DNA from: Gloeocapsopsis sp. IPPAS B-1203
GTDB lineage: Bacteria; Cyanobacteriota; Cyanobacteriia; Cyanobacteriales; Chroococcidiopsidaceae
NCBI RefSeq assembly: GCF_002749975.1
Contig: NZ_PEIG01000006.1
Span: forward strand, 186,001-250,000
DNA: 64,000 bases
Direction of reading: 5' to 3'
Part shown: piece by piece, positions 18,302-27,695 of the stretch
Position numbering within the stretch: position 1 is the first letter of the stretch
Layout: every line of letters begins with the position of its first letter
Program-made: the position numbers and the translations under genes
The notes under the pieces: generated by a model
What the model saw: only the letters and a program-made list of their open reading frames with translations
Databases searched by the model: none
What the model was told of the DNA's origin: nothing

Positions 18302-18411
18302 AACCTAGCAATTAGGTTCAATTCAGTTAGAAGTCATAGAATCTCATCAGGGCAAGCTTAGTCGTACGTTATTAGTTTGCCCAAACCTTATTGCTAAACT
18401 CACCCTGATGA
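18302..18411. other. Inverted repeats between the NRPS-like and kinase genes
   Basis: The 209-bp gap holds AACCTA-gcaat-TAGGTT (18302-18318) and a larger nested inverted repeat: TCATCAGGG (18344-18352) pairs with CCCTGATGA (18403-18411), and inside it GGGCAA pairs with TTGCCC (18377-18382). Neither has a following T-run, so a role as an intrinsic terminator is doubtful. A processing or regulatory structure is possible. Confidence 0.4.
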
Positions 18412-18455
18412 ATAATCTGAGAGTAATAATTTTTATTGAATTTTCGTCAGTCTAT

Positions 18456-21400
18456 CTAGACTGAGATCAAGCCTCCTGAGTGAGTAGTTAAGAGTTGCGA
18501 CTTGAGGGAACCACGATACTTGAGTAAGTGTGAAAAGTTATTAAGCAGTAACTCATCATCTACAGGAGGACACGTTAGATTGCTAGCAAAAGTGTTTAAG
18601 GTTTCTTGTGAATCAAAGTAAAACGCTCCCAATAGTTTTTGAACTAAGTACTGATTAGCAAAAAGACCTGCTAAGGGGGTTATGGTATTGTCTGAGGTCT
18701 GAGCAGCAAGCTTGAGTAGCTGAGAATACCAAGTAGTGTAAGAGTCTAAGTAAATTGAGTGACCCATCTTATTCAGCCATTTAATAAGTTGCTTCCACTC
18801 GATTGGTTCTGGATTGACTAGATGAAAAGCTTGAGTACAGGGTTCTTGCTTCTGTGACAGTAAAACAATTGCTTGACTGACATAATCTACTGGTACAAGA
18901 TTCAACATTGCGTCTATGTCAGGAGCAACTCCCATCTCCAGACAACCCTTAAGCATTAAGGTAATGAATCCATCAGTTAGGCAAATGCCTGTTTTGCTAT
19001 CTCCAACAATATTACTTGGTCGGTAGATGGAAATAGGTAAGCCTCTAGAAGCAGCTTCCATCAATAATTTCTCAGCCATGTACTTAGTTTGGGCATAGCC
19101 GTTACCAAGAGAAGTTGTTGGACCTGCAACATCTTCTTCTTTGATTGTTCTGAGCGTAGGGCTGCTAGTGGCAGAAAAAACGTCGATTGTTGAAATAAAA
19201 TGTACTGGTTTAGTTTTAGTTTGGCTTGCTAAGCGTAAAATCTCTTGAGTACCTAAAACGTTAGCAGCTTTCAAAGCTGAGTAAGGATATGCTACGTTAA
19301 CCCAAGCTCCACAATGGTAGATTAAATCAATTTTTTCTGCTAGTCGAGCAAACTGTTCAGGTTTGATGCCTAGATAAGGCTGACTCAAATCACCTAGAAC
19401 AGGTATAATTCTTGTACTTAAGCGATCGCTCCAGAGTCCGTAACGCTTTAAAGCATTTTGAATTTTTGCCCGAACTTCCTCAATGCTACTGGCGCGAACA
19501 AGACAGTAGATGTCTGCACGAGTTTGCTGCAATAACTCATAAAGCAGATAAGCACCTAGAGTACCAGTAGCACCCGTTAGAAAAATTTCGGGAATAGGTT
19601 CAGTTAAGATATTTTCAGGATAAATAGCAGAATCTAGCTCTACTTCTGTTTCCTCATTATTAGTTAATTGAGCAACATCTGCATGACAAAGTGACTCAAT
19701 ATTTTGAGCCATTCCCGCGATAGTTGGCATTTCTAAAAAACTTGCAAGGGGTAGCTTGATGTGAAAAATTTCATTAACCTGATGAACAAGTTGAATTGCC
19801 AGCAGGGAATGCCCGCCTAGTTCGCAGAAGTTGTCATAGATACTGGGTTGATCTACTCCAAGTAGTTGACTCCAAAGCTCAGCTAATTGTGTTTCTCTAG
19901 AGTTACGGGGTGCCACATAAATTCCCTGTTCCATACAAGTCCACTTAGGGATAGGTAGTGCACGACGATCAATCTTGCCGTTGAGAGTGAGTGGTAATTC
20001 TTCCAAAAAGACAAATGCTGCAGGAATCATAAAGTCAGGCAACTCCAGCTTAAGAAAATCACGCAAATCGCGGATCATCAAATTTTGTCGTATTGGTTCT
20101 GAGGTAGAATTCGGAACTACATAGGCAACTAATCGTTTGTCGTTTGTAGAAACCTCACGGGCAACTACTACTATCTGACTTACTTTGGGATGTTTTACTA
20201 AGACTGACTCAATCTCTCCTAATTCAATACGAAAGCCGCGAATTTTAACCTGGTGATCGATACGTCCTAAGTATTTGAGATTACCGTCAGGTAAACGAAT
20301 TGCTAAATCTCCAGTTTTGTAGAGTCGCGAACCTGGCTCGTTGCTGAAAGGATTGGGAATAAATTTCTCATCGGTCAAATCTGGACGATTGAGATAGCCT
20401 CTAGCTAAACCTGCCCCAGCAATATAAATTTCACCCTCCATTCCATCTGATACAGGTTTGAGTTGGGAGTCTAGCAGACAAATTTGAGTGTTGGAAATTG
20501 GACGACCGATTGAAGGAGTTTCGGTGGCACCTTTTTGCATTAAAGCAACTGTGGAGTAGGTAGTGTCTTCAGAGGGACCATAAAGGTTACATACTTGATG
20601 AACATGATCTAGCTGATAAAGTTGCTGTACTAAGCTATTTTGTAGCGGCTCTCCAGCAAGGTTGATCGTCTCAACAGAGGCAGGAATTCCCTTCATCCGA
20701 AGTAAGGTAGCGATCGCTGAAGGTACTGTATTAATTAAAGTGACTTTTTGTGCTGCTGGTAGATCTGGTAATTGCAAGGCATTTTGTGCCAAGATTACCG
20801 TTCCTCCACAACTTAAAGTAACAAACAATTCAAAAATTGATAGGTCAAAGCAAAGTGAAGTAGAAGCTAACACTCCTTGTAGCTGCTTAGCGCTAAACCA
20901 TTCTTGTGCCCAATCTATGAAAGCTACTGTGTTACGATGTTCAATTGCTACTCCTTTTGGTTTACCTGTCGAACCTGATGTGTAAATGACATATGCAAGG
21001 TTGTGAGATTCGACCCCACTAAAAGGGTTATTTTCACTTTGTTGGGCAATTTTTTCCCAATCTGCGTCTATGTAGAGCGAATGTCCTTGATGTAAAGGAA
21101 GCGAGCGTGCTAATTTTTGTTGTGTCAGTAAAATAGGAATCTGAGTATCTTCAATAGTAAATGCTAGGCGATCTTTAGGATATGCAGGATCGAGAGGAAC
21201 GTAGGCACCACCAGATTTGAGAATACCGAGTAGGGCAATAATCATCTCTATAGAGCGTTCAACGCAAACTCCTACTAAAACATCTGGTTTGACTCCTAAT
21301 GATTTGAGGTAGTGAGCTAGTTGATTTGCTTTTTCGTTGAGTTCGCGGTAAGTTAATTGTTGATCTTGAAAAATAACAGCGATCGCATCGGGTGTTTTTG

Positions 21401-21464
21401 CTACTTGAATTTCTACGAGTTCGTGGATTAAAACGCCTTGATTAGAAAATGAGTTGTTTGACAT
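18456..21464 (-). CDS. Single-module NRPS-like enzyme: adenylation-PCP-thioester reductase
   Basis: This is a 1002-residue enzyme without a condensation domain. The adenylation domain (about 15-505) has all core motifs: YVIYTSGSTGKPKGV, NLYGPSEDTTY, LYKTGDLA and NGKIDRR with Lys497. The carrier domain attachment site is Ser553 in FCELGGHSLLAIQ. The C-terminal reductase (about 625-1002) begins FLTGATGTLGAYLL and has the SDR catalytic pair YAQTK. Such proteins activate an amino acid, load it on phosphopantetheine and release it as an aldehyde or alcohol. My manual alignment to the PheA pocket reads D-L-F-N-N-A-L-T-Y-K, which I recall being linked to alanine or glycine in cyanobacterial NRPSs; this is tentative. 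No tailoring genes are adjacent. Confidence 0.88.
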   Translation of the reverse strand: MSNNSFSNQGVLIHELVEIQVAKTPDAIAVIFQDQQLTYRELNEKANQLAHYLKSLGVKPDVLVGVCVERSIEMIIALLGILKSGGAYVPLDPAYPKDRLAFTIEDTQIPILLTQQKLARSLPLHQGHSLYIDADWEKIAQQSENNPFSGVESHNLAYVIYTSGSTGKPKGVAIEHRNTVAFIDWAQEWFSAKQLQGVLASTSLCFDLSIFELFVTLSCGGTVILAQNALQLPDLPAAQKVTLINTVPSAIATLLRMKGIPASVETINLAGEPLQNSLVQQLYQLDHVHQVCNLYGPSEDTTYSTVALMQKGATETPSIGRPISNTQICLLDSQLKPVSDGMEGEIYIAGAGLARGYLNRPDLTDEKFIPNPFSNEPGSRLYKTGDLAIRLPDGNLKYLGRIDHQVKIRGFRIELGEIESVLVKHPKVSQIVVVAREVSTNDKRLVAYVVPNSTSEPIRQNLMIRDLRDFLKLELPDFMIPAAFVFLEELPLTLNGKIDRRALPIPKWTCMEQGIYVAPRNSRETQLAELWSQLLGVDQPSIYDNFCELGGHSLLAIQLVHQVNEIFHIKLPLASFLEMPTIAGMAQNIESLCHADVAQLTNNEETEVELDSAIYPENILTEPIPEIFLTGATGTLGAYLLYELLQQTRADIYCLVRASSIEEVRAKIQNALKRYGLWSDRLSTRIIPVLGDLSQPYLGIKPEQFARLAEKIDLIYHCGAWVNVAYPYSALKAANVLGTQEILRLASQTKTKPVHFISTIDVFSATSSPTLRTIKEEDVAGPTTSLGNGYAQTKYMAEKLLMEAASRGLPISIYRPSNIVGDSKTGICLTDGFITLMLKGCLEMGVAPDIDAMLNLVPVDYVSQAIVLLSQKQEPCTQAFHLVNPEPIEWKQLIKWLNKMGHSIYLDSYTTWYSQLLKLAAQTSDNTITPLAGLFANQYLVQKLLGAFYFDSQETLNTFASNLTCPPVDDELLLNNFSHLLKYRGSLKSQLLTTHSGGLISV

Positions 21465-21510
21465 TGTAATTTGCTTATTAATGTAAATAGTTAAATAGCT
21501 AGTAGAAATC

Positions 21511-21553
21511 TAGCCTCGAGTCAGGCTAAAGCTGTGTGTCGTAAAAAGACACA
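21511..21553. other. Two small hairpins in the leader of the NRPS-like gene
   Basis: TAGCCT-cgagtc-AGGCTA (21511-21528) and TGTGTC-gtaaaaa-GACACA (21535-21553) lie between the GGDEF gene stop and the NRPS-like start. They would fold in the transcript leader. No T-run follows on the minus strand, so attenuation or RNA stability is more likely than full termination. Confidence 0.35.
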
Positions 21554-21593
21554 ATAAGGTGATATGAAACCGATCAATCCTTAAGGTGTAAGG

Positions 21594-24062
21594 TTAGTAG
21601 GTAACGTCTGCAAGAACAAAGCGATCGCGTCCTTGAGTTTTTGCTTGATACAGTGCTTTATCTGCTTTTGCCATCAATGCAACAGGTTCGCTGTCTGATG
21701 TCGGAATTGTGCTCGCAATTCCCAAACTCATCGTCACATAATCACTGATTACTGAGCCAGCATGGACAAGCTGAGAGTTTCTTAGTTGCATTTGAATCTT
21801 TTGGGCTACTTTAATTGCACCTTCAGCCTCAGTGTTGGGTAAGATGACTGCAAACTCTTCTCCGCCATACCGAGCAACTAAATCTCCAGGGCGCTCAAGC
21901 GTAGCACTAATGATTTGAGCTACTTGTTTTAAACAACGATCGCCTGCCTGATGGCCATAGTGGTCATTGTATGATTTAAAGTAGTCAACATCGCAGAAAA
22001 TTAAGGTTAAGGGTTGTTTTTCCCTTGCCATGCGCCACCATTCTTGAGCGATCGCTTGATCAAATTGGCGACGATTCGCTATTTGCGTTAAACTATCAAC
22101 GCAACTGAGGTTTTGCAGTCTTCTATTGACTTCTTGTAATGCAACTTCTGCTTTCAGGCGATCGCTAATTTCTCTATGTAATTCTAATTCTACAACGTCT
22201 GAATGTTCATTAGTCGTCTCTAATAAAATTTCTAAATCGGTCTTTTCCTGCTTTAACTCTTCTAACTCTTGCTTAAGTCTTTCAATATGAATTAGTAACT
22301 GCTCCCGAGAGAATTGCTCTTCTAAGTTACGTTGAAATTTTGTTTTTTTATGATGGTTTCGAACCAACAACTCAGACTCCATGAATGCCTCTAGCCCCTG
22401 GCATTCTAAAGCTTTGGAAAATAAAAAGCCTTGACCATAAGTACACTTTAAAACTTTTAATTGAGCATATTGATGTGTGGTCTCTATTCCTTCTGCAACT
22501 ACTTCCATATCCAAGTTTAATGCCAAATTTACAATTGCTTTAACAATCTCCAGCTTTTGTCTACTTTCATTCATCTTTTGAATAAAAGATCTATCCAGTT
22601 TTAAAGTATTGATTGGAAAATTATATAAATAGCTCAAGGATGAATATCCTGTACCAAAGTCATCCATAGAAAACTGAATATTTAATGCTTTTAGCTCCTC
22701 AATAACATTGACTGCAGTGTTAATATTTCTGATTAAACTACTTTCAGTAATTTCGAGCTTTAAGCAACATGGCTCTAGTTGTGTCTCCTGCAAAACTTGT
22801 TTTACCTGATCGAGAAGATCAGTCTTTAGGAGTTGTTTGCCAGAAATGTTGACACTAATTGTTTCTAAAGAAGCGTTAGGAAACTTTAATTGCCAAGCCC
22901 GCATTTGATAACAAGCTTCTCTTAGTACCCAATAGCCCAAAGATATAATTAGTCCTGTATCTTCTGCTAGAGAGATAAATTCAGAAGGATATATTAGCCC
23001 GCGCTGTGGATGTTGCCAGCGTATAAGTGCCTCAAATCCGACAATTTGTCTAGTTTCTAGTAAGACAATTGGTTGGTAGTATAATCGAAACTCCCGGCGC
23101 TCAATTGCCCGCCGTAAATCGTTTTCTAGCTTCAATACCTCTACTGTGCCGTCGTGCATAGCTAGGTTAAATATTTGGTAAGACGATCTACTGAGTTTCT
23201 TGGCATAATGCATAGCTATGTCAGCATCTCGTAACATCTCCTCTGGTTGCTGATAGTCTTCTTTACTCATAGCAATGCCAATACATACATTCACAAAAAC
23301 TTCACGCCCTTTTATATAAAAAGGTAAAACAAGTTCTTTATAAATGCGATCGGCAATTTGTTGTATATGGCTAACATCTTTAATATTGTCGAGTAAAATC
23401 GCAAACTCTCCGCTTCCAAGATGAACAACTATATCTTTGTGGCGCGTGTAAGTTTCTAATCTGCGAGCAAGTGCAATAATAAGTTGATCTTCTATTCCAT
23501 AAGCTAGATTGCTATCAACTACTTGGAATTGTTCTAAATCTAGTAACAAAATAGCAAAAATATAATTGATATTTTGTTTGGTAAAATTAGTTTTCTGAGC
23601 TATTTTTCTTAATAAGTACTTACGGTCTGGCAACATTGTCAACTGATCGGATAACTCTTCATTTGATATTTTATGCACTTGCTTAATTTGACTAATACTT
23701 GAGAGTTTTATCCTAGTCAAGAAGTTTATGTTGTTAATAGAAAGAGTGCTGATAACTCTTGCCCAGATTTTATTGAGTTTTTTATATTGGTAAACTAAAA
23801 TATCTACTACATTATTATTTCTTTTAAATAAGCTAATAACTGGTAAGTTAAAATTGAAAAGTGGTTGAGGAGTTAAAAACAAGAAAAATGGCTCTTGCAA
23901 CCACTGCTTATAATTCATATTGACATGGCAATTCCCAATATTTAATTTGCTAATGCTACGAAATATGGGTTGTTCATTTTTTTGTGTACTTAGAATTGTC
24001 TTTATACCGTTTGAAGCTTTTTCCAATTTTAGTTGGTTAGCTTTCTCGATAATTTCAATCAT
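21594..24062 (-). CDS. GGDEF-EAL-GGDEF cyclic-di-GMP turnover protein
   Basis: The N-terminal ~160 residues have no recognised domain. The first GGDEF domain (about 160-330) carries a degenerate signature, GSGEF in VVHLGSGEFAILL, and is probably not catalytic. The EAL domain (about 345-590) looks complete: FEALIRWQHP, then TISVNISGKQL, LEITES, FSMDDFGTGYSSL and VVAEGIET. A coiled coil (about 600-665, rich in Glu/Leu) precedes a second GGDEF domain with an intact ARYGGEEFAVILP signature. The protein therefore could both make and degrade c-di-GMP. The ATG at 24062 is preferred; an in-frame TTG at 24104 is less likely. It is followed after 129 bp by the NRPS-like gene on the same strand. Confidence 0.9.
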   Translation of the reverse strand: MIEIIEKANQLKLEKASNGIKTILSTQKNEQPIFRSISKLNIGNCHVNMNYKQWLQEPFFLFLTPQPLFNFNLPVISLFKRNNNVVDILVYQYKKLNKIWARVISTLSINNINFLTRIKLSSISQIKQVHKISNEELSDQLTMLPDRKYLLRKIAQKTNFTKQNINYIFAILLLDLEQFQVVDSNLAYGIEDQLIIALARRLETYTRHKDIVVHLGSGEFAILLDNIKDVSHIQQIADRIYKELVLPFYIKGREVFVNVCIGIAMSKEDYQQPEEMLRDADIAMHYAKKLSRSSYQIFNLAMHDGTVEVLKLENDLRRAIERREFRLYYQPIVLLETRQIVGFEALIRWQHPQRGLIYPSEFISLAEDTGLIISLGYWVLREACYQMRAWQLKFPNASLETISVNISGKQLLKTDLLDQVKQVLQETQLEPCCLKLEITESSLIRNINTAVNVIEELKALNIQFSMDDFGTGYSSLSYLYNFPINTLKLDRSFIQKMNESRQKLEIVKAIVNLALNLDMEVVAEGIETTHQYAQLKVLKCTYGQGFLFSKALECQGLEAFMESELLVRNHHKKTKFQRNLEEQFSREQLLIHIERLKQELEELKQEKTDLEILLETTNEHSDVVELELHREISDRLKAEVALQEVNRRLQNLSCVDSLTQIANRRQFDQAIAQEWWRMAREKQPLTLIFCDVDYFKSYNDHYGHQAGDRCLKQVAQIISATLERPGDLVARYGGEEFAVILPNTEAEGAIKVAQKIQMQLRNSQLVHAGSVISDYVTMSLGIASTIPTSDSEPVALMAKADKALYQAKTQGRDRFVLADVTY

Positions 24063-24349
24063 AAAATTACACCATAAACTCAGAACGCATTTCGCAGTAA
24101 CCAATTTATAGCAAGGTTAAATTATTGATGAAAACCGTGAAAATATTGTCAGTGTTGGATTTTAGAAAAAAGCTTTTTTCTTTAGAGATATACTGAAAAT
24201 TGTTGAAGTTTGATAAAAATACGGAGAAAGTGAGTTTAGAGTTGAGTTGAGTAATTGCTATATACTCAGTTAAGCTGACGCACTGGCTTTTAACTTAAAA
24301 AACCTTTATGGTGAAATTTATAGCTTTTATATAGTTCTGTTGAAGACTT

Positions 24350-26629
24350 GTGCAAGAAGATTTTCGGTTAATAGTTGATTTGGTGTTAGTTCTCGCGGTT
24401 GCAGCTGGTGGTGGGCTATTAGCTGCACTGTTGCGCCAACCAGTTCTCCTTGGTTATTTGCTTGGTGGTATGGTGGTTGGTCCTGCTGGACTAGGATTAA
24501 TCAAGGAATTAATTCAAGTAGAAACGCTGGCGCAGTTTGGTGTTGCCTTTTTATTGTTTGCTTTGGGCGTTGAATTTTCTTTTGCAGAACTCAAAAAAGT
24601 CCAGGCGATCAGTTTAGGTGGTGGAGGCTTGCAAATTGCCCTCACTATTTTAGTAACAGCACTCGTATCGTTATTAGTAGGTTGGGTAAATTCTCCAGCA
24701 CAAGGCGTATTCTTAGGTGCAATTTTATCTTTGTCTTCTACAGCAGTTGTACTCAAATGCTTGATGGAACGCAATGAAACCGAAACTTCACACGGGCAAG
24801 TGATGCTGGGAATTTTGGTAGTTCAAGACTTAGCATTAGGGTTAATGCTTGCGGTGTTACCTGCGTTGGATCAACCGGCTGAAACAATTGGTATGGCAGT
24901 GTTGACGGCTTTGTTACGCATTGGATTATTTGCTGCAGGAGCTATAGCCGCGGGAATTTGGTTGATTCCACCTTTGTTGAAACTTTTGGCACGTACCGAA
25001 AGCCGCGAGTTGTTTTTACTTGGTGTTGTAGCTTTGTGTTTGGGTATTGCACTACTAACTGAACACTTGGGTTTATCGATTGAAATGGGGGCGTTTGTTG
25101 CTGGATTGATGATTTCGGAGGTAGAGTACGCCGATCAAACGTTGACTTATGTAGAACCGCTGCGAGATATCTTTGCGACATTATTTTTTGTAGCAATTGG
25201 CATGTTGATTGATCCTGTGTTTTTGTGGCAAAACCTAGAGTTGATTTTGGGGTTAGTAGCGCTGGTTTGGGTTGGTAAATTTTTGATTGTGACTCCATTA
25301 GTTAAAGCTTTTGGTTATTCAATAAAAACCGCGTTGCTGGCTGGTTTAGGTTTGGCTCAAATTGGGGAATTTTCATTTGTGTTAGCGAGTGAAGGGCAAT
25401 CACTAGGGCTAGTTTCCCGCAGGGTATATTTACTAATTTTGGGAACAACTGCAGTCACGCTGGTTCTAACACCGTTTGTATTGCGGCTAGTTCCTTTATT
25501 TTTTAATTGGGCAGAATCGTTACCTTGGCTTAAGCCTTATTTGGACGCGGCTGATGTACCAAAAGAGGTTTCTCCAGAATTACCGATACAGGATCATTTG
25601 GTTGTTTGTGGTTATGGACAAATGGGACGTAACTTAGTTCGCTTAATGCAAGAACGCGGACTTTCTGTAGTAGTAGTAGATCAGTCGGAAAGTAAAATTC
25701 AACAGTTGCGTGAAGCTGGAGTGCCTTACGTGTATGGTAATGCCAGTAGTTTGCGAGTGTTAGAAACTGCTGGGGTGGATCGCGCGCGATCGCTAGCAAT
25801 TGCTTTACGAGATCCGATGAGTACACGTTTGTGTCTTAAACGTGCGTTGGAACTATCTCCTGAACTTGATACGGTAGTCTGTGCCAATAAAAATCAAGAT
25901 ATTGAACTACTGTATCAACTGGGCGCAAGAGAAGTTGTACAACCTGAATTTGAAGCAAGTATCGAACTTTCCACACATTTATTAGCGCAAGTCGGCTTGG
26001 CGCTACCAGTAATTCAACAAGAAATGCAGCAAATCCGATCGCATCATTATCTCGAATTGCGCCCTGAGCGATCGCCTGCACAAGTTTCGCGGGAGTTGCA
26101 GTTAGCAGCTAAAGATATGAATAGTCGCTGGTATCGCTTACCTAAGACATCTCCGCTTGCTGGTATGACGTTAGAAGAAGTAAATTTACGATATCTTACT
26201 GGTGTCAGTTTGATTGCAATTCGTCGGGCGAAAGGTGAAGAAGTTGATTATCCTGATGCTACAACCGTTTTACAGACAGGCGATCGCTTATTACTCGTTG
26301 GAACTGCTGAGGAACTCGCGGCGTTTGATGAATTGGCTAAAGGTGAAGTGGCAATTCATGATGAAAATATGTTGTGTCACTGGATTATGCTTGGAGTTAA
26401 TAGCCCAGTGATTAATCAAACTTTGGCACAGTTAGATGTTTTCACTCGTTGTAGCGTGCAGGTACAAGCAATTCGACGCGATGGTAAATTCTTTTGGTTT
26501 CCTGATGTGAATATGAGCTTGCAAGCAGGCGATTTACTGTTATTATGCGGAGCTTACCCAGCTTTGAATCAACTTCAGGATTGGCTATCAACGCAAGGTG
26601 TACAGGGTGTTTTTCCTATATTGTCGTAA
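24350..26629 (+). CDS. KefB-type cation:proton antiporter with RCK (TrkA-N/TrkA-C) domains
   Basis: This is a 759-residue inner-membrane antiporter of the CPA2 family. The first ~400 residues form about 12 membrane helices with GYLLGGMVVGPAGLG, FLLFALGVEFSF and VVQDLALGLML. A RCK nucleotide-binding domain follows (DHLVVCGYGQMGRNLVRLM, with the GxGxxG-type loop), then two TrkA-C modules (about 575-655 and 665-759). Such proteins exchange K+ or Na+ for protons and are gated by ligand binding to RCK/TrkA-C. The start is GTG at 24350; no better start lies nearby. The gene is transcribed divergently from the GGDEF-EAL gene across a 245-bp AT-rich gap. Confidence 0.9.
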   Translation: MQEDFRLIVDLVLVLAVAAGGGLLAALLRQPVLLGYLLGGMVVGPAGLGLIKELIQVETLAQFGVAFLLFALGVEFSFAELKKVQAISLGGGGLQIALTILVTALVSLLVGWVNSPAQGVFLGAILSLSSTAVVLKCLMERNETETSHGQVMLGILVVQDLALGLMLAVLPALDQPAETIGMAVLTALLRIGLFAAGAIAAGIWLIPPLLKLLARTESRELFLLGVVALCLGIALLTEHLGLSIEMGAFVAGLMISEVEYADQTLTYVEPLRDIFATLFFVAIGMLIDPVFLWQNLELILGLVALVWVGKFLIVTPLVKAFGYSIKTALLAGLGLAQIGEFSFVLASEGQSLGLVSRRVYLLILGTTAVTLVLTPFVLRLVPLFFNWAESLPWLKPYLDAADVPKEVSPELPIQDHLVVCGYGQMGRNLVRLMQERGLSVVVVDQSESKIQQLREAGVPYVYGNASSLRVLETAGVDRARSLAIALRDPMSTRLCLKRALELSPELDTVVCANKNQDIELLYQLGAREVVQPEFEASIELSTHLLAQVGLALPVIQQEMQQIRSHHYLELRPERSPAQVSRELQLAAKDMNSRWYRLPKTSPLAGMTLEEVNLRYLTGVSLIAIRRAKGEEVDYPDATTVLQTGDRLLLVGTAEELAAFDELAKGEVAIHDENMLCHWIMLGVNSPVINQTLAQLDVFTRCSVQVQAIRRDGKFFWFPDVNMSLQAGDLLLLCGAYPALNQLQDWLSTQGVQGVFPILS

Positions 26630-26686
26630 GTGTTTCTACTTGAACATTGCGGGTGGGTAATTGGTAATTAACTGGACTTGATATAG

Positions 26687-27571
26687 TTAGGATTTATGAA
26701 TTAGGCTGACAGTATTAATAAATTTCTGTAAAACTGGAGAAGAGTCTTGTTTTCGCCAGGCTAAAGCAATTTCAATTTCTGGCGTCGGTTCTTGGAGCAT
26801 TTTGTAAACAACACCTGATCTTTGTAAATTTTGGAGTGAAGCGGGTACAAGGGCTATACCTATACCTCCAGCTACTAAGCTAATTGTTGTTTGCAGTTGT
26901 GTCGCTTCTTGGAGAACATTTGGTATGAAATTTGTCTGTTGAAAAAAGCGGAGAATTTGGTTGTATAATCCTCCTCCCAAGTGATGTGGAGGCATAATAA
27001 ATGGTTCTTGAGTGAGTGCTTTGATAGATACTTCTGGTAGTACTGCTAGGGGGTGAGTTGCTGCGATCGCTAAAATAAGGCTTTCTTGTAAAACAGTTAT
27101 AGTACTGAGGGCTTCACTTTCAATTGGTAAATAAAGAATTCCGACATCAATTTGGTTGTGGTGCAGGCGATCGCATTGTTGGCGGGTTGTTAATTCTTGC
27201 AAATCTAACTCTACATCTGGGCATTGCTCGCGAAAGACACGTAAAATTTTTGGCAATATACTATATGTCGCTGAGCTATTAAAACCAATTACCAATCGAC
27301 CAATTTCACCACGACTGGCTTTTTGGACTGCAATCACTGCTTGATCGACTTGTTGTAGTGCTAGCCGCGACTTTTCTAAAAACACTTTTCCTGGTGTTGT
27401 TAATTCTACTCTGCGCTTGGTTCGCTCAAAAAGTTTGACTCCTAACTCTATTTCTAAATCTCGGATTTGCTGACTTAATGGTGGTTGGGCAATATGCAAT
27501 CGTTCTGCTGCACGGCTAAAATTTAGTTCTTCTGCAACTGTAATGAAGTAACGCAGGTGTCGCAGTTCCAT
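26687..27571 (-). CDS. LysR family transcriptional regulator
   Basis: This is a 294-residue LysR protein. The N-terminal winged helix is MELRHLRYFITVAEELNFSR, followed by AAERLHIAQPPLSQQIRDLE, a sequence typical of the CatM/BenM/CbbR-like branch. A linker helix and an effector-binding domain with two Rossmann-like lobes (about 90-290) follow. The co-inducer is unknown. It converges with the antiporter gene 57 bp away, so that gene is not an obvious divergent target; the divergently transcribed gene is the GNAT acetyltransferase at 27696. TAATGGG heptamers lie just upstream of its start. Confidence 0.88.
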   Translation of the reverse strand: MELRHLRYFITVAEELNFSRAAERLHIAQPPLSQQIRDLEIELGVKLFERTKRRVELTTPGKVFLEKSRLALQQVDQAVIAVQKASRGEIGRLVIGFNSSATYSILPKILRVFREQCPDVELDLQELTTRQQCDRLHHNQIDVGILYLPIESEALSTITVLQESLILAIAATHPLAVLPEVSIKALTQEPFIMPPHHLGGGLYNQILRFFQQTNFIPNVLQEATQLQTTISLVAGGIGIALVPASLQNLQRSGVVYKMLQEPTPEIEIALAWRKQDSSPVLQKFINTVSLIHKS

Positions 27572-27695
27572 TTGGGTAATGGGTAATGGGTGTTTGATTT
27601 ATATATTTTGAGTATAAATAAACTGCTAAAAATATATTGGACATCTAGTAATTGCTTCTCTACAGTGAGTAGTAGGCGTACTCAGGAAGCTGAAA

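Noticed and set aside
18247-18455. Structured gap considered as a riboswitch
   Set aside because: The inverted repeats do not match any riboswitch consensus I know and there is no clear expression platform.
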